The notes under the pieces are model-generated. The model searched no databases, was not told the DNA's origin, and worked only from the letters and a program-made list of their open reading frames with translations. From Pseudo-nitzschia pungens (Eukaryota; Bacillariophyta; Bacillariophyceae; Bacillariales; Bacillariaceae), in assembly GCA_037355855.1 (NCBI GenBank), contig CM074766.1, forward strand, positions 868,001 through 932,000: DNA of 64,000 bases, written 5' to 3'. A program made the translations under genes and the position numbers. Position 1 is the first letter of the stretch; every line of letters starts with the position of its first letter. This document shows, in pieces, positions 1 to 11,346 of the stretch.

Positions 1-74
1 CTGAATCCATTACGCAGCGATAACCACCCTTTCTTGCTGCATCGCATTTTCCAGCATCAACTCTTTTTGTTAGC

Positions 75-1265
75 ATGACAATGAAAATCGGTTCTTTGCT
101 CCCTGTCTTCGTTGTTGCTGCCTTCCTTGGTGTCGACTCGGTTGTTTACGGCGACACCGGCAATTTACGGGGCCCGCTGATTCAAGGCACAGAGCAAATC
201 GAATCAGTCGCACAGGTTACAATTATCCAGCCCTCCCACAACAATTTGCGCAATGGAACTTTGGAATCCAACGAGATGACGAAACGGAAACGGAGGAGAA
301 ATCATGATACGAAGGACGCGGGAGAAAAAGGACAGCCGTACCTTCTCCGAGGGACAATAGCCAATGCCGCGGCGAATGAGGTGTCGGCTGCGACAAACGA
401 TGACGAAACCACGGCAAAAGACAAACAAAACAAACACGAGGAACACAAACAGAAGCTGGCCGCCCTCGACGACGAGATTTTCCAGATTCGCCAGCGCATT
501 AAGGAGTCGCAGGAGCAACTCCGAGCGAAAATAAATCAACAGATGATAGCAGCAGAGGACGAGCAAGAGACTTTGACCGCTGAGAACGAAGAAGAAGAAG
601 AAGAAGAAGAAGAGGACCTAGCAGACCCTGAATCGGATTCGGATAGCGACTGCGGGTACTATTCTTTCCATCGGCAAAGCGATGGCAACAGTTTTCGACA
701 CCCACTAGCACCAACAACGCCACACTCTCACGAAACGTGCCGATTGACGAGCAACATCATACACAAATCCGAGATACATGCTCGAGCGTTGATTGGCGAC
801 GGAGAGTGCCATTTCGATTCGATTCACGGTCACTGGTACCAGGCCAGCTGCGTCTTCGACAACGACGACGACGACAATGACGACGAATTCCGCGGAAATC
901 GCAAAAACCAGAGGAGGCGACGCCTCCCGAGGTTTGTCTTCACCAAGGCCTTTTGCTCCGGTGGATGCGAATCCTGCGCCGATCCGCAAGATCTGCCCGG
1001 CGTTCACGGACGTCCCGAAGACGACGACTACAACGGATCGATCTTCCGCAACTTTGGGCGACCCGCGTTCGCGGTGTGCGAACTCCCGCCCACCGAGGGG
1101 GTCGAGGGGAACAAGAAACAACGAAAGAAGAAGAAGAAGAAGAAGAAGCAATGGGGAAAAGCATCGGCCGAAGCATCGTTCGTCCAATACGAAGGAAACT
1201 GCATCCGAGAAACCTGCAGAGATTCCTTTGCTTCGACCCCGACGACGACGAGGACCGTGCACTGA
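75..1265 (+). CDS. Secreted Cys-rich protein with poly-Glu and poly-Lys tracts, unknown function
   Basis: Open frame of 396 codons starting at an ATG and opening with a signal peptide (charged MTMK, then a hydrophobic stretch to about residue 26). The middle is charged and coiled-coil-like (residues about 110-165, rich in K, E and Q), followed by an acidic run of about ten Glu encoded by GAA repeats. The C-terminal half carries ten cysteines, including CSGGCESC and NCIRETC, and a run of eight Lys encoded by AAG repeats. Such a layout suggests disulfide bonding after secretion to the cell surface, wall or secretory lumen. I do not recognise the family. No intron is needed. The opposing frames in this interval are shadows of the purine-rich repeats. 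Confidence 0.7.
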   Translation: MTMKIGSLLPVFVVAAFLGVDSVVYGDTGNLRGPLIQGTEQIESVAQVTIIQPSHNNLRNGTLESNEMTKRKRRRNHDTKDAGEKGQPYLLRGTIANAAANEVSAATNDDETTAKDKQNKHEEHKQKLAALDDEIFQIRQRIKESQEQLRAKINQQMIAAEDEQETLTAENEEEEEEEEEDLADPESDSDSDCGYYSFHRQSDGNSFRHPLAPTTPHSHETCRLTSNIIHKSEIHARALIGDGECHFDSIHGHWYQASCVFDNDDDDNDDEFRGNRKNQRRRRLPRFVFTKAFCSGGCESCADPQDLPGVHGRPEDDDYNGSIFRNFGRPAFAVCELPPTEGVEGNKKQRKKKKKKKKQWGKASAEASFVQYEGNCIRETCRDSFASTPTTTRTVH

Positions 1266-2703
1266 ACAATGTTCCGCGCCGGTGGCAGCAGCACTACCAA
1301 CATCGCAACAAGAATAGAATCATTCACCAACGATTGGATTGATTGGTTCGTTCGCTGAAACATATATCACCATTGCGTTTCACCCGTAGAAATAAATGTA
1401 CAATAGCTTTAACGAATATAGACACGACCATTCAAAAATAATCTGGTAGTACTACTACTGATTGCGCTCCCCCTCCGATGTCACCCGTTTGCAGCCATGT
1501 TGTCGGATCTTTCGTCATCGAAATTGAAAGCTAGAAGGTTGCTGGATGCTAGGATCGAAAGCACAGCTCGAGGGAGAAAATTTGGTACTTTTATAATACG
1601 ACACTGCAAAGTTTGTTCTGGAAGCGATATCCCAAATACACGTTCTTGTTTTACTACCACCAGCAGCACTACGGAAAGTCTTCGGCAGCATGGAATCTAC
1701 CAGCAGTGCTACTATGATGAGGATTCGGTGAACTGCATCTGAATTCTGATCCACCAGCATTTCTTCGTTCCGTTGTTCAAGTAGCTGTAACCCTTGACAC
1801 AATCCTCCATTGTGCCCATGCAGTATGGCATCGCAGATGTTGCCAACTCAGCTGGACTGTTTCGACGGGGTCCTCCTCCTCCTCCTCATTCTGGTGGAGA
1901 AGGTGATCCATCAGTTCTTTTGGATTTTTTTCATTTTGAAACTCCTCCTCGTCATCTTTTTAAATCGTCGCTGGTCTTTCGTAGTGTAGCTGACTTGCTG
2001 ACATGGACATGACGGGATCAAAACATTGCTCTACCTACTGTATCTGATTCTTCTTGTTAGTGTTGGTTGTTTTGGATACTTGTAGTAGTGTAATTGGAAA
2101 CTGCTAGTAACAAGAAGATGCATGAAGGAAGAAAGAACAACGACTTGATACTTACTCGTACTGATCTTGCTTTGGGCGGACTAAGGGAAATTGATCGATT
2201 GATGGAGAATTTTTTGTAGCCGACTCGAGACTCTCGTTCTTCATTTAGGACTAGTCAGTCGGTCATGCGTCCGTTCACATCCCTCAGTTGCTCCCAACGA
2301 TGATTCCCGATGACATCATCACCATCATACCAAGTAACTTACCGTATGTCTTGTAGCAGCTTATTCTTGACTGAACCTACCTCTTCAGCGAAATCGAGCC
2401 CTTCCATCGACGATCGACGATCGCAGATCCGTATCGGATGGTAAGTTACCGGTACGTGATTGATTGATTGATTGATTGATTGATGTCGATGAAAAGGAAT
2501 CGACGTGAATAAAGAATACTACCGGTACTAGTAGTAATTCAGAACACTGTAATTCGTTCTTGCCTTGGCTCGTTTCACGCACGCAATTTCCTCGGGACCA
2601 GTGACAAAGAACAGCACTGTCTTTGGGAGTGAAACATCGGGATCGATTGATTGATCTATCGTTTGATTGATCGATCGATTGATTCGAGACCAACCGCAGC
2701 AAA
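1266..2703. other. Intergenic spacer, no gene seen
   Basis: Only short non-conserved frames. The 3' part holds GTAAG/CTTAC-type motifs near 2335-2345 and 2440-2452, a TGAT microsatellite, and GATCGATT runs around 2640-2690 just before the aminotransferase start. Confidence 0.6.
2458..2485. repeat. (TGAT)n microsatellite
   Basis: Seven near-perfect copies of TGAT in the spacer about 220 bases upstream of the aminotransferase. The same repeat recurs near 46.44 kb. Confidence 0.9.
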
Positions 2704-4192
2704 ATGTCGCCCGCGGCAACGGAAGACGGGGGGAGTTCGCGATCGAACACGGTTCGCTCCTTCAAGGTAATGGACGTCTTGCGAGGGGCAAACGAGCTCC
2801 AGCAACGATTGGACCGGGAGCACCGAGCCGCGGTGGCGGCGGCGGAAGCGGCCGGGGAGTCCCCCCCGGCGGAGGCCGAGAGGGTCCTGCACCTGGAGGT
2901 CGGACAACCCGAATCGGGGGCGCCAAAAACCGTGGCCGATGCCGCCGTCGAGGCTCTGACGCTCCCGGCGGCCAAAAAGAACGTCATGGGATACACGGAC
3001 GCCTTTGGGCTGCTTGAGTTGCGGCGGAGGATCCGACAGCACTACGTGGAAAAGTACGAACGGTCCGGAGGCGGGAGCAACGACGGAGAAGCCGAAGGCC
3101 TCTGCGTTCCGGACGTCTCTCAGATCGTCGTGCACGACGGGAAGCTCCGGTGCCTTCTTGCTGGCCTTCACGGGGTGTTTCGATCCGAGCGACACGGTAG
3201 CGATTGCCTCCTCGGGGTATCCGTGCTATCGCAACATATTGTCGGCCCTGGGTTGTTCCATCGCCACGCTTCCCATCAACGACGAGTACAAACTCACCGC
3301 AAAGGAGGTTTCCGCCGAGATCGAGCGCCGGCGGCGGGCGGCGGAGCCTCCGCTCAAGGGACTGATTCTGTCGTCTCCATCGAATCCCACGGGGGCCATG
3401 CTCACACCCAAGGAACTCGAGGACCTGTGCGCGATCTGCAACGAGCACGGGATCGTCTTCATGTCCGACGAAATCTACCACGGGATCTCCTACGGAAACG
3501 TCCCGGAAGCCACGGCCCTGCAGTACGCCGCTGCCTCGGTCCGAGCGACCGCCGGCAACGAAAACGAAAACATCGTGGTCATCAACAGTTTTTCCAAGTA
3601 CTATTCCATGCCCGGGTGGAGGCTGGGATGGATGGTCGTTCCGCAGCGGTTCGTCCCGGCCATCAACAAACTGCAGCAAAACATGTTCATCAACGCTCCC
3701 ACCGTCAGCCAGACCGCGGCGCTCCGGTGCTGGGACCCGGTCACCATTCGCGAACTGGAAACCCACGTCACCAAGTATCGCGTCAACCGCCAATTGATTC
3801 TGGATCGATTCGACTCGGCTGGTGCGGCATCCGCATCCGCGTCCGCGTCCGTGCTCACCGGCCTGACGCTCGAAACCAATGTGGCGCCGGCCGACGGAGG
3901 GTTTTACGTCTACGTGGATCTGGGAGACGCCCACACCCGCTTCCGGCACGGCCTGGACTCGGTGAGCCTGTGCGAACAACTCCTCGCGAAGCACTACGTC
4001 GCCTTTACACCGGGGATCGACTTCGAGGATCCCGATTGTCCGAGGAATCTGGGACGCCGCCGGTTCCGAATCTCGTACGCGGGAGGAACCGAGAACATCC
4101 GCAGGGCCATGGACCGTTTCACCGAATTCTGGAACACGGTGTGGCTCGCGGAACTGGCCCGGGTCAAAAGCGCCGAAACCGCAATGGAATAA
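2704..4192 (+). CDS. PLP-dependent class I/II aminotransferase, one frameshift
   Basis: Aspartate-aminotransferase-fold enzyme that should transfer an amino group between an amino acid and a 2-oxo acid. The N-terminal part (2704-3132) reads GQPESGAPKTVADAA and NVMGYTDAFGLLELRRRI, typical of the family's substrate and dimer region. From 3134 the next frame supplies TTGSSGAFLLAF (PLP phosphate contacts), SSPSNPTGAML, the YHGISYG block, and NSFSKYYSMPGWRLGWM, whose Lys (codon 3596-3598, about residue 298) should bind PLP. FRISYAGG near the end carries the Arg for the substrate carboxylate. Joining the two frames by skipping the C at 3133 gives about 495 residues, somewhat longer than usual. The break falls inside the conserved V-T-T-G-S-S-G motif, so it is a base-level indel, not an intron. 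No plastid or mitochondrial presequence is evident. Substrate specificity cannot be told. Confidence 0.85.
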
Positions 4193-4680
4193 AAATACGG
4201 TGGAACGATGATGCTTGAAAAAAAAAAAAACCACGAGACGACGTGCTGGATTGCACGCACGCGCCGTCGTCGAAACACGCCGAGGGAAGAACAACGAATG
4301 AACGAACGAACGAACGAACGAAATAAATACTAGAAGCGCACGATGCATTTCTCTATCGGCAGGCAATGAATACTACTAGCTGGAAAATAATACTACAACG
4401 TGTAGGATTCCGAGACGCACAAGCATCTCTCGCACGAGTGTTTGCACGTCGCCTCGACAATTTGTATTCCGATACTGCACACGCCGAGTTTTGTCGACTC
4501 CCTGGCAGGGATGCTACGACACGGATAAAAGAGTGGAATAGGCATTGGGAGCGATGCGTCGGAACAAGTCGTGACGAAACGCCTATGGTAGAGAACGCAA
4601 TTTTTTTTAGGTCGTCGCGGTTTTATCTATCGTTTATGTGGCGCACTCCTTTCAAATCCGACCGCACTCGTAGCAAAAGA
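4193..4680. other. Short spacer between convergent genes
   Basis: Holds the 3' ends of the aminotransferase (+) and the importin-like gene (-). An (AACG)n run lies near 4295-4321 and an A-rich tract of 12 near 4219. No gene seen. Confidence 0.5.
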
Positions 4681-7600
4681 TTAGCTCGAGGTCTTTTTCT
4701 TTTTCGATCCGTGCCGGATGCAAAAGGCGCGGACGTCGTCGCTCCGCTCGATCGCATCTATGTTTTCGAATCGGTGAAGCTGCCACAGGTCGGTCATCAT
4801 GGCTTCCATTTCCTTCATGGATGCCGCCGCCGCCGAAACGGTCCTGTGGTTGGTTCTCTGGATACAAAACTCGTATATAACTCCCCAGGCTTTGTCTCCG
4901 AGGTAAAAGTGCTCCCGGCCCAAACCCCGCACGAAGAGCACCTTCGATTCCTCTCTGGAAAGATTCGATGTCGACAGCGCCTGCCAGAAGAGCCGGCAGG
5001 CATCGGGCACCACGGCCGGTTGAAATATCCCACACATGCCACGCAACAGCGTCCCGAGCACGCTGGCGTTGAGGCGCGAGGTGTATTCTTCGGTCAGCTT
5101 GCGATTTCGGAAGGAACTCGTGAGCGTTGCGTACGATTCCAAAAACGCGATCGCTCGGACGGACAGTTCCGATTGCGAGTCGATGATGCAGGAGACCGCC
5201 GAGTCCAAGACCTTCCTCAGCATCGGATTGTCGGGGGAGCTGCTGCCATCGGCATAACTCCCCTCCGTTCCGTCGGGTGCCCCATCGAGAACATAAAAGA
5301 AAAACGTCGGGCAGAGCCTGGCACACGTGCGGAGAAGCGAGAACAAAGGACCGAGCCCAACGTTGCTTATGTCCATGTTGGTATACTCCGACTTTGTTTT
5401 CGATTCGAACGCAGACTGGCCGATCCCTTGCTTTTGAACCCGTGCCCACGATCTTCCCAAAAGATTTTGATCGGCCATCACTGTTATTGTCTCCCGCAGC
5501 AGCAAGTTCAGGGACTGATATATTTGCTTCTCGTTTTCCGAATAATTGGGAGCGGCGGTTTGGTTGTCTTGCATGCCAGCTTGTATGGATTGCGTGATCG
5601 TCTGGAAAGCGTTGGCGTGAATCTGGATCAAACCATCGGCAAAATTGAAGACGGGAGAAAAGAATTGCTTGTTTTGTCGCGCATTTGAGTTGTCCACTAC
5701 CGCTTTCGCCAATGCACAAATATCTTTTAAGAACGCTGTGGAAGCGCCGCTTTTTTTTCGTGCGGGTGTGCATTCGTGGAATAGAAAACTCAAAGAGTCA
5801 AGTATTGACTGCGGTTACAAGCAAAAGTTAGAAGTCAGTGAGAAGAAGAATCCAAAGATGCGAAGGACTGTTGACGGTGGCGTTCCATGGCTAGACCAAA
5901 CTTCTACTCACATCGTGGAAACTGAATCTAGATGCCAGAATCGATATTGTCGGCCAAGCCCGCCTTAAAACCATCATGGATGGCTCGGCGAGAGAGACTC
6001 GACCATTCCCGACCCCCAGTGGTGCTGTTGAGGCAGCATCCGTAAAAGCTCTCGCGGTTGTCGCAAGGACAATAATTTCATCGGCAGCCCTGTCTAGTAC
6101 AAGTGGCAGGATTGTCTTCTCCTTGATTGACATCATCGCATCTGCTCGTTTCGCCATCGTCTCCAAACAAGCTATCGAGGCGAGAGCCAAGGCCATTAGC
6201 GATGTCCGTTGTTGTTCTTTTGGTAAGGCTGCAAGCACGTGACATATCCCAATACACGTATTTTTCCGATCTTCTAATCTCAACAATTTGTCCCCTCGAT
6301 TGCACGCGGCAAAAGTTGATTCCCAACCGGCTGTCAGTGTTTCGATACAAGCGATGGAAGAATGATGAGTAATTGATTCGTATCATAGGATCTCATCTTC
6401 TGTCTTCGACAATCCCGTGTTCGTTTCGTTGGACGTACCTCCCAAAGCTGCAATTGCCTTGTTCGACAAGAAATGTTTTGCGTTGTTGCTGAGCAAGCAA
6501 CGCAGGGTTTCTGCGGCTTCAGAGTAAGGCGTCAATCCCGTCTCTTTGCGAATGGTTTTCGAGAGAGCCGAGTCGGGAAAGCCGGTAGCACATTGACTCA
6601 AAATAAAGAGGGTCAGGTCGGCTGCAATATCCAACACACCGGGGTGTTGGTTCGAGCCAAACCATTTGACGTACTGCGAGAAACAGAACAAAACAAGAAA
6701 GAGCGTGTTGTGAGAAAGTGGCAGGCCGCGATGGTGTGCGAAACGGAACTCAACAAGACTAACCTTCCGTAAAAACTGACAGGCCTGTGCCATGGTCAAT
6801 GGGTTGCTCAGGCTCTTGGGTTTCTTGGCCAGTGCCGCCGTGCACCGCAAAAGGTAACTCGACGCGTTGGAAGTACCCTTGGACCCTGCATTTCCAGAGG
6901 ACGACCCGACGGTCGCTTTGCTTCCCAGTAAAACGCTGGGCAATACCTGCTCAGCCACTACTGCTAGACAAAACAGTGCTGCCTCGAGATGGAACGAGGT
7001 TTGCTCCGTGGCAACATCGCCCACACAAAATTCTTCGATAGCAGCCGTGCAAGAGGCCAAGTAGTATTCGGAATGGACCCCGTAGCATGCATTCAACGCA
7101 TCTGCCAGTACCGCGTGTCGAAATCCATCGATGAATTCCTCGAATTCCACAAAGCAAACGTCGGACGCATTCAACAACGGTATGTAAGCGCCCTCGTTAC
7201 CCCCGCCACTGCTGTTGGTCGAAGACGAAAGAACAACGGCACTTTTGGGATGGTGAGGAATGATCGCGCGTCGCTGCAGGGTTGGTAGCCATTCCGTTGC
7301 CAGTCCGACCTCGGTTTTCAACAAAGGCGTAATCACGGGCAGAACAATCCCGCATATGGCTACCGATGGATGAGATGCGCACTTGGACAAGAGCTCTAAG
7401 AATACATTTCCAGGAATCTGGTACGGACTCGCGATCACGTCGGGAATCCGGGACGCTGCATCCCCCTGCAGGACCTTGGCGCATCCCCGGCACACGGCCG
7501 CCGCAATCCGTGCCAAAGAATGTCCCAGAGAATGCGTGCGATCGTCAAACAGTACGTCCCCCTGTGGACTGCTCGGTCTCTGCGCTCCTGGGGCAGCATC

Positions 7601-9752
7601 GGTTTTTTGCGTCCGGCCGAACGAAGGGAATCGAAACCGTTGTCGTTCCACGTCCGCAGCGAGTTCTCGGAGTATGTCGCTAAGCTCTTTGGTCTCGATT
7701 GTGTGAAGTTGCTCCTCCGAAACGTTGGCGCGAAAAGACATTTCGTCGGGGACCTGCATCAGGTACCGGGTCTGTGTCATTCTGGCTTCGCTGATGAGTT
7801 GTGGCTGTGATTGCGACTCGGATCGGGGACGAGGGACCACATGACGTTCGACTACGTTTTCTATAAGGTCTGCCAAGGCGATCATTACCTTGGGCGAATC
7901 CATGTTCAAGGCTTCCCCCAAGAGATGGGATAGATTAAGCTACAGAAATGAATTCGAGGGCAATTGATAGGAAGAAGTGTTAGATACAACGAGAAGGACA
8001 AAAAGCAAGATGCTTCTTCGAATGCAAGGAACGGGAGCTTCCACAACACAAAGCTACAAATTGAAGACGCAGTGAATGGTCCTCTATGGATGACGTAAGA
8101 TGTGTACGAAGATCCGCGCAGATACATACAGATCTATGTAGATCTACGCAGATACAAACGAAAACAGAAACGCAGATGCAGATACAGATGGAGAGCATTC
8201 TGCAAAAGTCAACACCAATCCCAAATGCTGCAATAGATTCCAATGCCCAAACACGAGTTTTGTTTCGTTTCCTTACCCGAACCTTGCTTCCAATGTGCTT
8301 GGTTTGCGCCAGGCTGAGATCCGTCGCGGAACACCAAGCAGAGATTGCCCGCAATCCCATAGCCACTATGGCGTCGCCCTCATTGTCCTCGGCGTCGCCG
8401 CTGTGCATGCCCGGCTGCGTCTGCCGGTGGTGCTCCCGCAGCTGCCGCTGGAGGCGCGCTTTCTGCAGGCCGTCGTGCAGGACGGGTCCCAGCAGAACGT
8501 TGCCCATGACCGGCAGGGACAATCGCTGGAGAACATCGATGGTTCCCGTGGGAGATGCCGCACAGGCGCTCGTTGATGCTTCGGCATCGTTCCAAGCGGC
8601 CGCGGTCGAGGGTGGAGTCGAGGTAGAGGACTCCGATGCCACGTGATACAGAACACAAGCCAGTGAGTAGGGTGGCAATCGATCATGGGACACTCGCTGT
8701 CGCTTGTTGCCGATGGAGTTGGTTTGGGGGGTGCTCGCGCCCACAACACCTGGGTTTTCGCCGATTCCACCCTCGCCCGCAGTCGCACCGGGAATGATCC
8801 AGTCGTTCAAAAATCTGCGGAGGCGTTCTGTACCGTTGGAGACGGCGTTTGCGGCCAGAAATTTGCAAAAAGTTTCCACTACTCGGGGATCTTCAAGGGC
8901 CGATGTATAGGATGCAAGGGTGCTGGCTCCTGCGGTCCCCAACGTAGTGTTGCTTCGATGGTTGTTGTGGAAGGAAAATGCAGCAATCCGGCCCGCGACG
9001 ATTTCCCGAATCTCGGCATTCGCCCGAACCAGCTCTGGCAAAAGCACCCCAATATTCCGGGTATCGTTGTTGCCGGTGGCACCCGATCGCTCCTGCGGCT
9101 GCCGGTATACAAAGGATTCCCCACTATTGGAGCTGGAAGCATCGCTCGCACTGGATACGCTGCTATGGCTACTGCAAAAGTTTTCCACACACGTCGCAAC
9201 CTTTCGACGATCCAAATCGTCCGATCGCCTGGCCACCTTAACCGCGAATTCTGCCAGAAGCCTAGTTTCCGAGAGTAGCTGGATCGGAGGCGTGTGGATT
9301 GTCGCTTGTGCTAGTTGTTGTCTTTGCTCGTCCTCGAATCGCTCGATCTCGTTCATCGCCTGGTGCAAAAAGTTCCAGCAGCCAAAGATCTTGGGCATGT
9401 TCGAACTCTCCCCGCTTGCTAAAGATCCCGACGCACCGACTGCAGAAGAATTTGTGCTGCTGGTATCGGCGTCCAGAACGTAGACGCTACAGGTCTGGTC
9501 GAGAAAAGATCGGGCCGCAGAAGCGGCGGCTGCCACCGCGGCGGCTTCCTCCTTACTACTAGCAGAGAGATCCCCGCTCGTGCTCGTTTGTTCTGTTCCA
9601 TCCACATCTTCGCTTACCACGTGCGGTGGCGACTTGAGAGCCCTCGTTAGGATATCGATGGCAGCCGTCCTCCTAGCTTGGGCCCGAGCTGTGGTTTCCA
9701 CTCCCCTATTGACTGCATTACCGGCGGCAACATCACCGAGTCCTTCTTCCAT
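4681..9752 (-). CDS. Importin-13/transportin-3-like karyopherin-beta, five exons
   Basis: Proposed exons on the minus strand are 9752-8277, 7939-6764, 6673-6439, 6330-5912 and 5808-4681. Introns start GTAAGG, GTTAGT, GTACGT and GTGAGT and end CTGTAG, CTCGCAG, TGACAG and CCGCAG; all phases agree, giving about 1477 residues. The protein is all alpha-helical HEAT-like sequence with Ser/Ala-rich insertions. Its middle (ISAWCSATDLSL... ALNMDSPKVMIALADLIE) and C-terminus (LLRTCARLCPTFF... SELSVRAIAFLESYATL) resemble the importin-13/transportin-3 branch, which carries cargo through nuclear pores under Ran control. It is longer than the usual 920-1000 residues because of the insertions. I do not see a clear importin-N domain, so an upstream exon could be missing; the ATG at 9752 has an in-frame stop 15 bases upstream. 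The family call rests on pattern, not alignment. Confidence 0.6.
6674..6763 (-). other. 90-bp intron with no stop, multiple of three
   Basis: Intron 2 of the importin-like gene runs from GTTAGT to TTTCTCGCAG. Its length is 3n and it reads through without a stop, so retention would add 30 residues in frame. The spliced version restores the helix boundary FLRK/YVKWFG. Confidence 0.75.
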
Positions 9753-11340
9753 ATTCGGAATTCGACTTCAGAAATGACCCTCGCAACGATGGTTCTTTCT
9801 GTCCCAAATCGATTTGTTTCCTGTACTTCACAAGTTCGCTACAGAAGACGAAGGGCACTGTACTGTAGTGCAGTGCGGTGCAATACAGTACAGTACAGAA
9901 CGGCACACCGCAATGCAATGCAATGCAATACAATGCAATGCAATGCAACGAGTCTAGAGATCTACTGCTATCTAGGTCTTCTACGAGTTTGTAGGTCGGA
10001 CGTATCGCTAGTGCTAGACTCCTCGACTGCAAGATATCCTGGTTGTTGGCAGACCAATCGGCTCTCGTAGTCTAGTACAATGTGAACAACCGAGAGGCTT
10101 GGATGCACAGCCGGTAAGTACGTAGAACTATCTTTTCGATGCGTGTCGTATCGTACCGGTTCGTATCGTAGATTCACGAGTTCGCCTAGATTGCTGTCCG
10201 TGTTGTAAGCAAAGGGGTTTACGATGGGTAGGTTACGAGATGATACGATGCGATACGACACGACACTACACAGATAACATACAACCGGAACCCTTCACGG
10301 AAGATCATAAACAAATGTGTCATAAATGGACTGCGTTTTCGAGTTTTCGAAATGGTGACATCACACGCAACATCAAACCCAAATAGGGTCGACGCGCGCT
10401 GTTCCATTATTGGCCATCAACGATCAGAAATCAGAAAAGCTCCCGATGTGCAGTAAGTTAATGTATCATAACCTACATACTCAATACCTGTAGCATTCGT
10501 AGCGGTGAAACTGTAAGCTGGTTCGGATGTCTGCTGCCAAAGACAGTCAAAGGAGTTGACAGGAAATACTTTGGGCGCTACAGATGCCGTTATATGTACA
10601 AGGTACGTACCGGTGCTCGTACATGCATAAGTAGGTACGCATGCCTGCGGCGTACCGTTTCGGCATCTGCACAAAACTCTTCACTCTGGTTTGGCGCTTT
10701 AGTTCCTGACGTCATAGAGCGGTGTCAGTCTGAGACATCACTTTTCGATCGATATGCTCGTACTATCGCAGATGTTCCATTGTTTCGATCGATCGAGATG
10801 CGTTTTGTTCCTTTCGTATTTCCAAAGGGTATGTGCTTACTTCACGAAGGTAGGGATATAGGATCGATCAACTGGGTAAGATTACCGGTAATCTTATCGT
10901 AAAGACTAACATAACTGCTACAACGATTTCACCAAACGTACGGCTCTCGTCCCTCTGCCATCAATTTTGGGACTCGACTACGTTGGTGGTCTCGAGGACT
11001 GAAACACATCATTGGTGCGGTAAACCTTACCTACCGTGTTAGTACGAGTACTACGGTAGTGATAGTAAGATCTTACCATACTTCTTGACAAGCCAAGTTA
11101 TTATATTTACCAAAAAACATTCGTGGGTCAGATACTTTCGTGCTGTGTCAGATACATGCGCGTGCGCGCTTTACAAAAGCAGTATTTAATAATATCTGAT
11201 CAATACTCCTTCAATTAATAAGTACACTTATTGATTACTGTATCAGCGTATAATTAGTACGAGTTAATAGGGACTTCTTATTTCGTACAAAGTAGTGTTT
11301 TGACAAGAGACAAGAAGCATGCGCGAGTTCAGAGTTAGGA
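9753..11340. other. Gene-poor spacer with short repeats and palindromes
   Basis: No convincing coding sequence. It holds GCAATGCAATG-type pentamer repeats (about 9880-9960), a perfect 20-base palindrome at 10877-10896, the palindrome GTAAGATCTTAC at 11065-11076, and two GTCAGATAC copies near 11130 and 11147 to the left of the foldback-like element. Confidence 0.6.
9880..9958. repeat. (CAATG)n and CAGTA-type short tandem repeats
   Basis: Direct pentamer copies CAATG/CAATA follow a CAGTACAGTACAG stretch. The block lies about 130 bases upstream of the importin-like gene's proposed start, so it could sit in its promoter or 5' UTR. Confidence 0.8.
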
Positions 11341-11346
11341 CACACA

